Under the pieces are notes generated by a model. That model ran no database searches, had not been told where the DNA came from, and saw only the letters and a list, made by a program, of their open reading frames with translations. From NCBI GenBank assembly GCA_910589415.1, contig OU342630.1:14913867-14977866 (forward strand): a stretch of 64,000 nt of DNA, written 5' to 3'. This document shows, in pieces, positions 11,230-21,423 of this stretch. Within the stretch, counting starts at the first letter, position 1; the number at the start of each line of letters is the position of its first letter. Both the position numbers and the translations under genes were made by a program. This DNA comes from Malachius bipustulatus. Taxonomy: Eukaryota; Arthropoda; Insecta; Coleoptera; Melyridae.

Positions 11230-12245
11230 TTCAAGCAATTTGAAAGAACTCCCTCTATTGCTAACACGTGACAGCGACGCGTCTCCAGAATCGGCAACAT
11301 CCTCCAGCCTCCCACCGGATGTAATGATGATTGTATCATCCGCAGATTGAATCATCCTTAATATGCCAGTAACGGACGGAAGGTCGTTTACATAAATTAA
11401 AAATAGAAGAGGCCCCAAAACAGAGCCTTGAGGAACTCCCATTATTACTTGCAAGAAGTCCGTACAAACACCCCTAACTCTGACTGACTGAAGTCTATCA
11501 GTCAGAAATGACCCAATCAATTTCACGCTAGTAGGGTGCAACCATAGATCTAATACTTCTATATTGCTAGCGCCCGTAAGTGGACGTGTCACGGAACGAG
11601 TGAGATACCAAACAACTACTTCTTCTACACTTCTACATCTCTTTTTAGAGTACTCAACCGTTGTGCGCAAGCGTCACAGTCTGGTGGGTCGAATCAAGCT
11701 CGGACATGCGCGTAGGACTCGAAGTACACTAACGAGAGAAATATCGACGCATATTATGTCTGCACCGTGATGATTTCGTACATCTCCAGACCCCTACTAG
11801 TCATATAGTAGCATTAAATACATATATGGGTCCAAATCATAAAAGTACAACTTGCTAATCAAGATCTCACGGGAGAAACAATCGAAAGCGTTACTCAAAT
11901 GCAAAAATTGAACCAACGTGTAATCACCTCGCTCAAATCCCCCCAGGATATTTTCAGTAAGGTCAATCAACACTGTCTGTAGAAAACCCGGTTCGGAAGC
12001 CAAATTTACCGTCAAAAAAAGAATTACCCTGTGTGAAAAAGAAAATCATAGAGAGATCATAAAATCGTAGAGAGATTGTCAGTTGATCCTTTCTTGTGCT
12101 TAGGCACCACTGCTGCTCGTTTAAAAGCTGAAAGCAAAATGCCTTTACTGAGACACAAATTAATGAGTTTAGTCAGTGGTGTTACAACCTCTGCCAACCA
12201 GCCTGTACATGGTTTTTTGAGTTTTTTATAAACATATCTGTAGCA
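11230..12245 (-). pseudogene. Degenerate non-LTR reverse transcriptase
   Basis: Read from 12245 down, the minus strand shows in order: PLTKLINLCLSKGI with VVPKHKKGSTDN (N-terminal RT blocks), LSNAFDCFSREILISKLYFY (motif A region, with D retained), GVPQGSVLGPLLFLIYVNDL (motif B), and SADDTIII, where the normal YADD has become SADD (motif C). The blocks are in different frames with stops between, and about 200 bp around 11560-11770 look unrelated or badly decayed. The block order identifies a Jockey-like element. No intact ORF, 5' end or tail is visible. Confidence 0.75.
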
Positions 12246-12336
12246 TGCAACCTTGTATTTTTAATTGACTTTCTATGGGGTAACTTCTAAATTTTATTAC
12301 GTAACTCATACCATTTTTGGGATCCTGTCTCTCTAA

Positions 12337-12555
12337 CGGCCAATATTATAAACGTTGGTTAAGTTAACTGGCAGATTTCTGTGGTCGTTTCTGGAGAAGA
12401 TATAGACTATATGTCGAAATTATTGCAATTTAATTACTCTTGGCATAAAAGGGATTACAAAACTTTTAATAAAAGTTATTTGAGGTCAATATTAGCTTCA
12501 AAATCGGGCATAGAAATCTGCCAGTTAACTTAACCAGCGTTTATAATATTGGCCG
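12337..12555. mobile_element. 219-bp Harbinger-type MITE
   Basis: Terminal inverted repeats of about 44 bp begin CGGCCAATATTATAAACG, and the two arms differ at very few positions. The element is flanked by TAA on both sides (12334-12336 and 12556-12558), a three-base T-W-A duplication typical of PIF/Harbinger elements. It has no coding capacity and sits just upstream (on the minus strand) of the degenerate reverse transcriptase. Confidence 0.75.
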
Positions 12556-12899
12556 TAAATAAACTAAAATCATACATGATAACAGCTTCTCTTAGCTGTT
12601 TAAGAGAATAATTATTGAACCACTTTACAAAAGGGCCGTTCCCTATTTTTGTCTTAAACGGAAAAAACGTGCCGTATGCATATGACAACGTAGAAATGAA
12701 GAAATCAAAACCATACTCTACGTCCCTGAAATCACAGCTGAAGAAGCTCTAGTCAATATCCTTAAACAATGCATACTAACGAAACCTGACAGGTGTCGCT
12801 ATGTGCCTAGTTGTAGTCCCCTTTTTGTCCCGAGCCCTGCACCGTAAAAAACCTTCTTGCGCATCAATCGCAGAAATAGTGTATTTTTATGCGATTCAA

Positions 12900-14460
12900 T
12901 TCTGAATATTTTCACCGCTTTTTAAATTGGCTTTCTGAAATTTTCCATAGTCAGGTCATATTAGCGTAGTGGTTTACTGAGAAAATTTCATTTCATTTAG
13001 TTTGAAAACGTGTCTTAGAATGGATTTTTAAATTTAACAAAATAAAAAAAATTGACAAATTTTTAAATTTTTTTCCTTTTCCCGTGTCCGCCACTGGCTA
13101 ACTTTACTTAAAAAATGCTATTCTTCACACTACCTTTAATAAATTTGCAAAAAGTGAAAGGGGAATTTTGAAAACCGAAAATTTGAAATTTTAGAGGAAT
13201 AAACATCATGTAAAAATATTCGAATATCTCCGCCATTTTTCTTATTTGCTTCTTGAAATTTTTCAGAGTTAGGGGTTATTCGTATAGTTGTCTACTGGAA
13301 AAACTTCAGCTCAATTCCTTCAAAAAAGGCTCATAAACGGTTATAGAAATTTAGCCATTTTTACCCTTTTCCTACCCACGCCACTGGCTTATTAATGAAA
13401 AATATACAAATTTTACTGCATTAACTCAAATTTAAAATAATTTTCTTCCAATCGTGTTAATTTGGTTTAAATTTGTTTTTCTAACTTGCTTATAGGTAGG
13501 TAGGTATAGGGGTTCAAAATCTGGCAATTTTTTCTAAAATTGAAAAGGCCGCCATTTTGAAACGGCTCGATTTTACTCAAATACAGTACCAGACGACTCC
13601 TTGCGGCTATCTTACTCATAAAAAATTTCAGCCCCTTAGATTGAAAACTGCGACCAGAAACCGTGCCTCATAGACGGTTTTTGTTTTTAATTTGGAGGGA
13701 CACCCTGTAGAAGTAGCGCAGCTTTAGGGAATTTTTTTTACGAAAATCAAATGTCATTTCAAAGTTTCACAAGGGTAAAAAATTTCGTTCACTAATCCTT
13801 AAATATGAAGTTACAGCAGCGGTTTTAAAATTTTAAAGAAATAAACATCATATGAAAAAAATATTAATATCTCCGCCATTTTTCTTATTTACTTCTGGAA
13901 ACTTTTAAGGGTTAAAGGATATTAGTGTACTTGCCTACTGTGAAAATTTCAGTTCAATTTCTTTAAAAATGAACTCATAAACGGTTATAGAAATTTAGAC
14001 ATTTTTACCCTTTTCCTACCCACGCCACTGGCTTATGAATATAAATAATGCCAATTTTATTGCTTTAATTCAAATTTCAAATAGTTTTCTTCCAATCTTG
14101 TTAATTTTATTTTAAAGTTTTATTGCCATCTTGCTCATACAGGGACTCAAAAAATAGCAAATTTTCCAAAAATTCAAATGGCTGCCATTTTGAAACGGCT
14201 TGGCCGATTTTGCTCAAGTACAATACCAGACCACTCCTTGTGGATATCTTACTCCCACAAAAATTTCAGCCTCCTAGATTCAAAACTGCGACCTGAAATG
14301 ATACCACAAGAACCGGATGTCTGGAACTTTGAAGGGACACCCTGTAGAAGTGATGGGACTTTTGGAAATTTTTTCAACGAAAATCTAACGTCATTCCAAG
14401 GATTTACAAGAATCCAAAATTTCGTTCACTAATCTTGAAAGATAAAGCTACAGGAGCGTT
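12900..14460. repeat. Tandem duplication, unit about 644 bp
   Basis: The segment around 13150-13720 recurs around 13800-14350. Words such as CCTACCCACGCCACTGGCTT (13371 and 14015) and ATATCTCCGCCATTTTTCTT mark the copies, giving a period of 644. An additional shorter, more diverged copy of the part ending in 'cgccactggct' lies at 12890-13100. Each unit contains ACACCCTGTAGAAG near its end, which resembles the right edge of CAGGGTG-type elements, so the unit may derive from a MITE. The copies have diverged and have no coding frame. Confidence 0.6.
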
Positions 14461-14490
14461 TTGAAAATCGAAATTTCGCGATTTTGGAGA

Positions 14491-14499
14491 AATATATAA

Positions 14500-14539
<40 letters not shown>

Positions 14540-14540
14540 C
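14491..14540. repeat. (AT)n microsatellite
   Basis: About 50 bp of alternating A and T, broken by a few AAAT steps. Confidence 0.9.
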
Positions 14541-14787
14541 GTGGGCAGGTGAATTTTGGAAAACCACTTTTTCGTGATCTGGGGGTCATGATCGGTGGAC
14601 ATTTGATGAGTTTGGGTGATTTTCGAAAAGTGATGTCGTCCTCAATAGTGTATTTTTTTGTTAAAAAATACACTAAAAGCATGATTGATGTTCAACTGAA
14701 AACCCAGATGGTCTGACATACCAGAATTGACAAGAGCATCAGACACAAATTGGCAATTCAGATTACTGAATCGTCAGGACAGCACAG

Positions 14788-15755
14788 CCCAAACAGCACA
14801 AAGTAGTCCTATGGACGTCCAATGGACATCCCTCTATGTACCAACGGACGTCCATAGGACGTCCGTTTTTGTCCTATGGACGTCCATGGGACGTCCACTC
14901 AGTGTCCATTTGTCACAACTTTGGACATCCACAGGATGTCCGTTACCGGACGTCCATAGGATGTCCGTTATCGGACGTCCATAGGGAGTCCGTTATAGGA
15001 TGTCCATAGAGAGTCCGTTATCGGATGTCCACAAATCATTTGCTGATAAATATCTTAGTGAGAAACAAAAGACAGAAAATATTCGATAAGTCTTGAAATT
15101 TAGAGTTTTGAAAAATCCAATAAATGTAGTGATAGGTATATACGGTAATTTTCTGTTTTGAAAACAACGTTGATAACGGCTAAAGATACAGGAAAACTAC
15201 TAGGTACTCACCTATACTTACGTGTTTCTATCATTAAGTTTTACGTAAAATCTGGTAATTTTCATTGAAAAGTTGTCAATTATATTAGTTTATGATAATA
15301 TTGATAAACTTAATGAAAATATTCGTTTTTGGATTTTTCACAAACTCTAAAAATTAAAGATTCATCGAATTTCTTTCTTTTGTTCACTGTATAATGCAGA
15401 TGTCTTCATCTTCACGCTAGCAGTCTTGAGTTTGATAGGAATGGCGGAAGTCTTTCCTTGGGACGAATTAATGTATAATGTAGGAATGTGGATTGTATGA
15501 TAGTGGAAGAATGGAAGATGGGGTGGTTAGCGCGTGCGTGCGCACTGGTACTGCTATTCTCTTCTTAGCTGCGACAGCACGTCATGCGCAAATAGTCAAA
15601 AATAACTCGATGGACGTCCAATGGACGTACTTTTGTGGACGTACATAGGAAGTCCGTGCGGAGAAGTCCGTAGGACGTCCATTTATTGTCCATGGACCAA
15701 TGGACGTATAATGGATACTCAACGGACGTCCATAGGACACTCGGTGCTATCTGGG
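14788..15755. mobile_element. Non-autonomous DNA element with GGACGTCC subterminal repeats
   Basis: The left end CCCAAACAGCACAAAGT and the complement of the right end, CCCAGATAGCACCGAGTG, are alike, and both run into TCCTATGGACGTCC. Inside each end is an array of degenerate TGGACGTCCATAGGA-type units (14815-15030 and 15605-15745), spaced roughly 25-30 bp. The 570-bp centre is AT-rich and non-coding. Such subterminal arrays usually serve as transposase binding sites in non-autonomous elements. The superfamily is unclear and the target duplication was not resolved. Confidence 0.6.
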
Positions 15756-16442
15756 AGGTCTCTACCGCTATCGGTGTTCAATGTGGACGATACCTAGCTA
15801 ACGGTCTAAAAAGGTAAAATTAATCTCAACATCCAATTGCTCTTTATAATGGAAATTAAGTTCAAATAGGTCTAATAAATCATCACATAAATGATGGGAG
15901 TATAGGTACATCAACATTATACAATATCTAATAATAAATTATCTGAAGCCAGCAGGTGCTGGTGTTTCAGATGCATCATTCTTCAAGAGATCGTCTGTCG
16001 CCAGTCGACTTAACCATAAGTTCCTCTAAACGCCTTCATTAAAAAAAAAATATTTTTTCTTGGTAAGTGCAGTTGGGGATACAGCACTTGAAAATTATGT
16101 TAACCTATGAATTATTATCAATACACTGAAATTCAAAATCACAGCACAAACAGAACGTCTCAAAGTAATTTCTAGCACAAAAACAGTCTTTTGAAATTCA
16201 ATTTATATCTTTTAAATTCAAATTTAAACTTTAAAACTGCTTATATACGCACGCCTAAAAAGGCAAGTATCCTTGTAACAAATAACCCGTAATGTAACCA
16301 GGAACCAATTAGACACGAGTAACCGTAATAATCCGAAGCCATATTTGTTGGTTTTTAAATTACAAGGAAGGTATACAGTATAATCTTTATGGGAAGGCGA
16401 GAGTTTGGCGAGAATTGTTTAATGCGCAGATACGTTAGTTAC
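15756..16442. other. No recognisable feature
   Basis: AT-rich, non-coding. I see no repeat shared with the rest of the window. Confidence 0.4.
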
Positions 16443-16444
16443 TA

Positions 16445-16862
16445 CAGTTCATCGGTTATTTATTGGCGGAGAATTCTCTGAATTAGTCTGGACTGATAGC
16501 AAAAATATTGATTCAGGCAGTGGCGTGCAAAAAATGATGCTTATAACTCTCACTATGGACAAAATCTAGTTAATTTTCACCTGATAATAATATTTAATAT
16601 CAACCACGTCGCCTGAGACTTGCGTAGCCTAGTGGTTCAGTCCACTGCCTACCGAGCCTAAGGTCGCGAGTTCGGAGCTCACCGGCTCGTGTTATTTTTC
16701 GGATGCATTTTCGAATGTATGTGAAAAATACAACAAGCGACCGAACGTTTAAATATTTAAATGGCAAACTTGAGGCTGGGTGAATGAGTAATGCTCGAAA
16801 TCCCGTGTTACTGGAGTGGAGCGACTTTGTCTTACCTACATAGTTAAGACCGATGCTCCCTC

Positions 16863-16895
<33 letters not shown>

Positions 16896-17139
16896 ACGTC
16901 GCCTATGGCAGGTGCAATTGGATGAACGTTTTAAATGATAAATACTCATTATCGAGACAATTACAAAGATAAGAGCGAACAAAAAATCGAATGTTCAGGG
17001 AGATCCATGCAAAAGAGTTAAATTATTTCTGTTCTCTATACATTTAGATAGGACTTTCTTGAATCACGAGTATACCGATAAAATTTTTATTGCTTATCAA
17101 TTTTCAAGAATTCTCCGCCAATAAATAATCGATGAGCTG
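16445..17139. mobile_element. TA-type MITE (405 bp) split by a SINE
   Basis: The ends mirror each other over about 33 bp, beginning CAG(T/C)TCATCG and containing TTATTGGCGGAGAATTCT. TA flanks both ends (16443-16444 and 17140-17141). Removing the SINE and one copy of its target duplication leaves about 405 bp. No coding frame. The flanks and end sequence fit a Tc1/mariner-type MITE. Confidence 0.7.
16615..16894 (+). mobile_element. tRNA-derived SINE with poly(A) tail
   Basis: The head contains an A-box-like TAGCCTAGTGG (16625-16635) and a B-box-like GAGTTCGGAGCTC about 35 bp downstream. This is the spacing of a polymerase III internal promoter. The element ends in a run of about 28 A. Ten-base direct repeats CACGTCGCCT flank it exactly (16605-16614 and 16895-16904), the target duplication expected from LINE-assisted integration. 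The tRNA-like part does not fold into a full cloverleaf that I can draw, so it is a SINE and not a tRNA gene. Confidence 0.85.
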
Positions 17140-17556
17140 TATACCTCCGAATCCATAAATATTTGTTGTCGAATTTCAACAATGTTAGTCGGTGTCCATG
17201 TTAAAACAACCAATCAGATGAGTCTGATAAGAGTATCTCCGCCGTTCATTAAATAAAAGTAAAAGTTCAGTGGTGGTGCTGGGTAAATCGTATCGTATTT
17301 ATTTGAAATGCCTATTTACTTATCATTTGAAATTACTACTAATAAGTGCGCCGCGCAGCTGATGTAATTTCTGGTCTGTCAACGTGGAACAGTTAAAAAG
17401 CTCGCTAGATGCGCAGTTCACGCCTATAGCCTCTTGCCTTCTCAAAAAATTTATACCGTATCTCACTGTGCCACTATCTTGATAGATTTGTCAGTTTGCT
17501 TTCAAGTCCTGTTCTTAGATGGCGTTGGTTATAATTATTATAACTTCAAAACTATA

Positions 17557-18076
17557 CAGGATGTTAAGAAAATTGCGGATAAACTCTTTAGTACATTGTA
17601 GGGGACACTCAGTAGAGTATGGGGAAAATAATTTGAAAAATTCTGGTCTTCAATTTGGTGAGATAAAAAATTCCAAAGTTAACATTTAACTATCTTTGTT
17701 TTTCGGTATTTGCAAAAACAAGATGATTTTACAGATATAAAAAAGGGTACTTTAATCGTTATCAATTAAAAAAATTGCTTAAGATGTATTACTGGCTTGG
17801 AAAATTTAATAAGATTTTTTTTCTTTTCCAAGATGCTGAAGCATTTGGCAACAACGGTTTTGATACGACCTTAACTACCTACATTGTTAGAAATAAGACG
17901 AAATTACCAAATACCAGCAGTTATCGTGGTAAACGTTGCCAAATTTATTGGTCAATATTTCGCTTATATCTTTTAAAATGTAGCTCTGGATGTTTTAAAA
18001 ATTATTTTCCCCGTACTTTACTGAGTGTCCCCTCCAATGTAATAAAGAGTTTATCCATCATTTTCTTAACACCCTG
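17557..18076. mobile_element. TA-type MITE, 520 bp
   Basis: The ends mirror each other over about 80 bp: CAGGATGTTAAGAAAAT at the left and the complement of CAGGGTGTTAAGAAAAT at the right, followed by GGATAAACTCTTTA and GGGGACACTCAGTA on both sides. TA is present on the left flank, and the right flank is TG (one base changed). The 115-codon plus-strand frame inside it is made of repeat DNA and looks spurious. Confidence 0.75.
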
Positions 18077-18079
18077 TGG

Positions 18080-19698
18080 AGCTGCTTATCGACCTCTTAT
18101 TAAACAAAATAAATCTTCATAAGAAAATAATATTAAGTTAACAGAGTTAATTACCTGTCAAGTATCATGACTTGAAAACGATCATTTACCGCGTAGACAT
18201 AATCCAGTGATCTTGCATATATTTGGAGTTTATACGAACCGAGAGAGAAATTTAGAGATACGTAGGTAGGTACATTGGACAAGAAATGCTTTTACAAACT
18301 CCTTAGGTAAAATTTTTTTAGAGTTTTTTTTTTATTACGAATAGTTTTATCTACATAGTCCTATGGAAGAAGGTAACGCAATCATTTTCGTATTCATATG
18401 ATTACCTTATTATGTTCGTTATTAAAGTGAAATTCTACCTGAGACACGAGAGCAATTTGTGGTATTCGTTTTTCTATATAAAAGCTATTTAAAGAAGATA
18501 TGATGTATCCCATAAACGAGACCGCGGCTTCTAAGGAATAACTTAACAACATCTAAAGTAATTTACCGACGAACGTCTTGGCGCAAAGAATTAATCAAAT
18601 TTTTATCCAATCTTCTCCCCGTCTGAGGATCGTCCTGCCGCGAACCGCCCGCCCTTAACTCTAACTAGTTTAGTAAAGAAACTTCCTCCGCACTCCTTCA
18701 CGCAAATATCAAAAGGTTCCATCTGAATATTTATACAGTCATTTATAGACAGCATAATTGGACCAAGCATGAATTGGAATTTTAGTCTACACAAAGACAA
18801 CAAACATTTATATTATACTAAAAATTTACATACTGTAAAACAGTTAATTGACGTTTTCATTTTCAAGATGAAACTACAATTACTTCGAAAGTATGGTTCG
18901 CCTCCTCTGCATTCCCTTTAAATTTTATTCCAGAACTTAATGATAAATCCCCGAACCCGAGGGTTATTAGAGCATGAATATTTATCGAGGATAAATAATG
19001 GCTGCAATAGCTGCTTGCATACCTAATATTATACTGAAACTAAAGCCGCCGGTAGTATCATACTTCTCATTGTAAGTTACAATTTTCCATTAGATTCATA
19101 ATATACGTTATTTGACACAACTATAATAAAAAAATACACGTGATAGATTACAATGAAATTGAAAATGATCGATCAATATTTTTTACTGTTACTGTTCAAA
19201 AATTTATTAAATTACCCAGAATTTCTCGCAGCCAGCAAGGACTTGCCGTTACCGCACTCGAAAGGCTCTAAAAGGCTCAAAAGGTTCCAATTTCACACCA
19301 AGCAATATTTTAAAACTTGTCAGATCGCAATAGAAATTCTTCCTAAAGAGTAATAATTGGAACTGCCAGATATATTTATGTGCTTAGCAAAGTCAATCAA
19401 ATATTGTTTGGGAATAAACAGACATAAAAATTGTTGAAAAATTACGACTTTCTAATTTTTGAGTTGCAGCTAATTATATTTGTAGGTAAATTACCAACTA
19501 TCTGACAGCAGAGTCAAGTAAGTAAACTAAAAGCTTTTATAAAATCTATTGTACATGCAACATACAGGCTGAGTCATTAGTAATGATACACCGGTAATGA
19601 TACTTAAATCGACTCAGATATCAAATATTTGCAGTCGTATGTTTGTTTGCTTTTTTATACGGAAACAGTTCCTTGATCGCTGATGATCATATCGGAGT
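18080..19698. other. No recognisable gene
   Basis: AT-rich. Short frames at 18603-18803 (minus) and 19153-19353 (plus) resemble nothing I know and have no supporting context. Confidence 0.4.
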
Positions 19699-20117
19699 AT
19701 ACAGGGTAGCTGTTAATATTTATGGAACCAAGGCTCTGTTGCCAGAACCGTTTCACATATCGCTCTGAAAATTTCATGGGTCAAGTCTGACAATCTTGCA
19801 CATCTTTTAACACTGGTTTCGTAGTGCATCAAAATTTATCAAATTGTCTCATGGGCTGTTGCTTGGAGTTGTCCTTGCTTACGAACTTTAGTTACTGCAT
19901 ACAAAGGTGTGATCTAGCGACCATTTGAGTTTCTATAATCTGCATTGGCTGAAGAATAGTTTTATCTTGTCACTCCACAGGTGTGCTGTTGATAGTTCAT
20001 GTTCCGCTGGTGAGCTAAAGGTGAGCATACACTACACACTAATATTTCGTTGAAAATCGATTAAATTGCTCATGACTTCTTAAAACCAAGGCTCTCACCT
20101 TGGAATGTTCTGACACT

Positions 20118-20232
20118 ATGCCATCCACTTGTCGAACTTGGGGATCGAAGTCAACTCGCTACGAGGACGTATTAGGCTGTTCCATCTGTGGGTCGTGCTT
20201 TCATATTAAGTGCGTAAATTTCTCTCTTGATG
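20118..20232 (+). pseudogene. ORF1 5' part: PHD-like zinc finger (non-LTR element)
   Basis: The frame starts at ATG 20118 and reads MPSTCRTW, then LGCSICGSCFHIKCVNFSL. It stops being continuous at the Copia insertion. Beyond the Copia element the same frame goes on as NTIRKEKTSWRCLQCSQ. Together the Cys/His spacing (C, CxxC, HxxC, CxxC) is that of a PHD-type finger, seen at the N-terminus of ORF1 in several CR1-like elements. The insertion point is 38 codons and one base into the gene, and the frame resumes exactly when one TGATG copy is discounted. Confidence 0.75.
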
Positions 20233-20503
20233 TGTTGGATTTATTAATAATAATTGTTGTTATTATTGGAATGAAATAAATCACATTCAAAACTAGAACC
20301 TACGAAAATAATTTTATATTTTCTTGTATACTTATCAAGGTGATTCAGATTCCTGCTATTTGATAAGAATCATCGTCGAGCAACAAATAAGTATTATTTT
20401 ATAATAAAATGAAATAAAATTCATTCCTGTTTTAAAGACTGAATAATAAACGTCTAAATTAAATTCGCTTGTTTAAATAATAAAAACCTCCCCATTTCCT
20501 ACA
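20233..20503 (+). repeat. Copia 5' LTR
   Basis: 271 bp, starts TGTTGGATTT and ends TTTCCTACA. Identical to the 3' LTR. It contains AATAAA-like words toward its end that may act as polyadenylation signals. Confidence 0.95.
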
Positions 20504-20517
20504 GGTTATGGGCCCAG
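20504..20517 (+). other. Copia primer-binding site (initiator tRNA-Met, internal half)
   Basis: GGTTATGGGCCCAG follows the 5' LTR directly. It matches the known Copia-type primer site that pairs with an internal fragment of initiator tRNA-Met and not with its 3' end. Confidence 0.8.
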
Positions 20518-20591
20518 GTTACGTTTGATTAGTAATTTATATAATATACTTAATAAGTTCTTCTGAGTGTTGATAAATTAAATAATAAATT

Positions 20592-21290
20592 ATGGACAAG
20601 AAGAACAAAAGAAATATTCAAACTTTTAACGGTGAACGCTACAGTGTTTGGAAGTTTCGCGTTAAATCATTACTTTCAGAACTGCAAGTAATTAATGTGA
20701 TCGAGAACGAGCTACCCCTTGAACCAGATGAAGACTGGAAGAAGAAAAACATGACTGCCAAAAGTACCATCATAGAATACTTAAGTGATGCATTTTTAAG
20801 TTTTGCTAAGGATGCAAATTTAGCAAGAAATATTTTGAGAGACCTAGATGCTATATATGAAAGAAGAAATGTACCATTACTGCAGCATTTCACTTGTTTT
20901 GATGAGATAATAACTGAATTAATTTCTGCTGGTGCAAAAATTAGAAGATATGAATAAAATATCTCATCTCCTTCTAAAATTACCATCCTCGTATAACGGC
21001 GTGGTTACCGCATTAGAAACACTTGGTGAAAACCACCTAAACCTTGCTTTTATGAAAACAAGATTATTGGATAAAGAAGTCAAAATAAAAGCCGAAACTA
21101 CTACTGAGTTGAAGGTGTTACATATTGAGGTGAAACAGCACCAAGTACATCAGAAACAAATAGCAAAAACTTCACGAACTACAAGCAACAAGGTTTTAAA
21201 AGAAGTTTAAGCCATCTCAAAAACATCAGTATAATAAAATTTCAAATATAATCTGTGATCACTGTGGCCGCAGAAATCATATGAAAAAGA
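20592..21290 (+). pseudogene. Copia Gag, frameshifted
   Basis: The frame opens at ATG 20592 (MDKKNKRNIQTFNGERYSVW), the usual Copia Gag start in which a F-x-G-x-x-Y-x-x-W segment is conserved. It breaks near 20950 (AGAKIRRYE then stop) and continues one base over as [19 protein letters not shown] and [20 protein letters not shown], both classic Gag blocks. A third piece (about 21255-21290) has a zinc knuckle beginning CDHCGRRNH, whose last Cys is replaced by Asn. The gene cannot make a full Gag. Confidence 0.85.
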
Positions 21291-21423
21291 ATCGCTACTA
21301 CTACAAGCAAATGCTAAATAAACAACATGAACGTCCAAGTAGTACCATTCAGACTATCCAGACTGAAGGAAAATCTGGAAAGACAATCCAGACCGAAATA
21401 AAACCGAAGGAAGTTTTGCATTT

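Noticed and set aside
16615..16700. tRNA gene
   Set aside because: A- and B-box-like words are present, but no acceptor stem or cloverleaf can be drawn, and the poly(A) tail with 10-bp target duplication marks a SINE.
17775..18122. 115-codon plus-strand frame as a gene
   Set aside because: It lies across a MITE, including its right inverted repeat.
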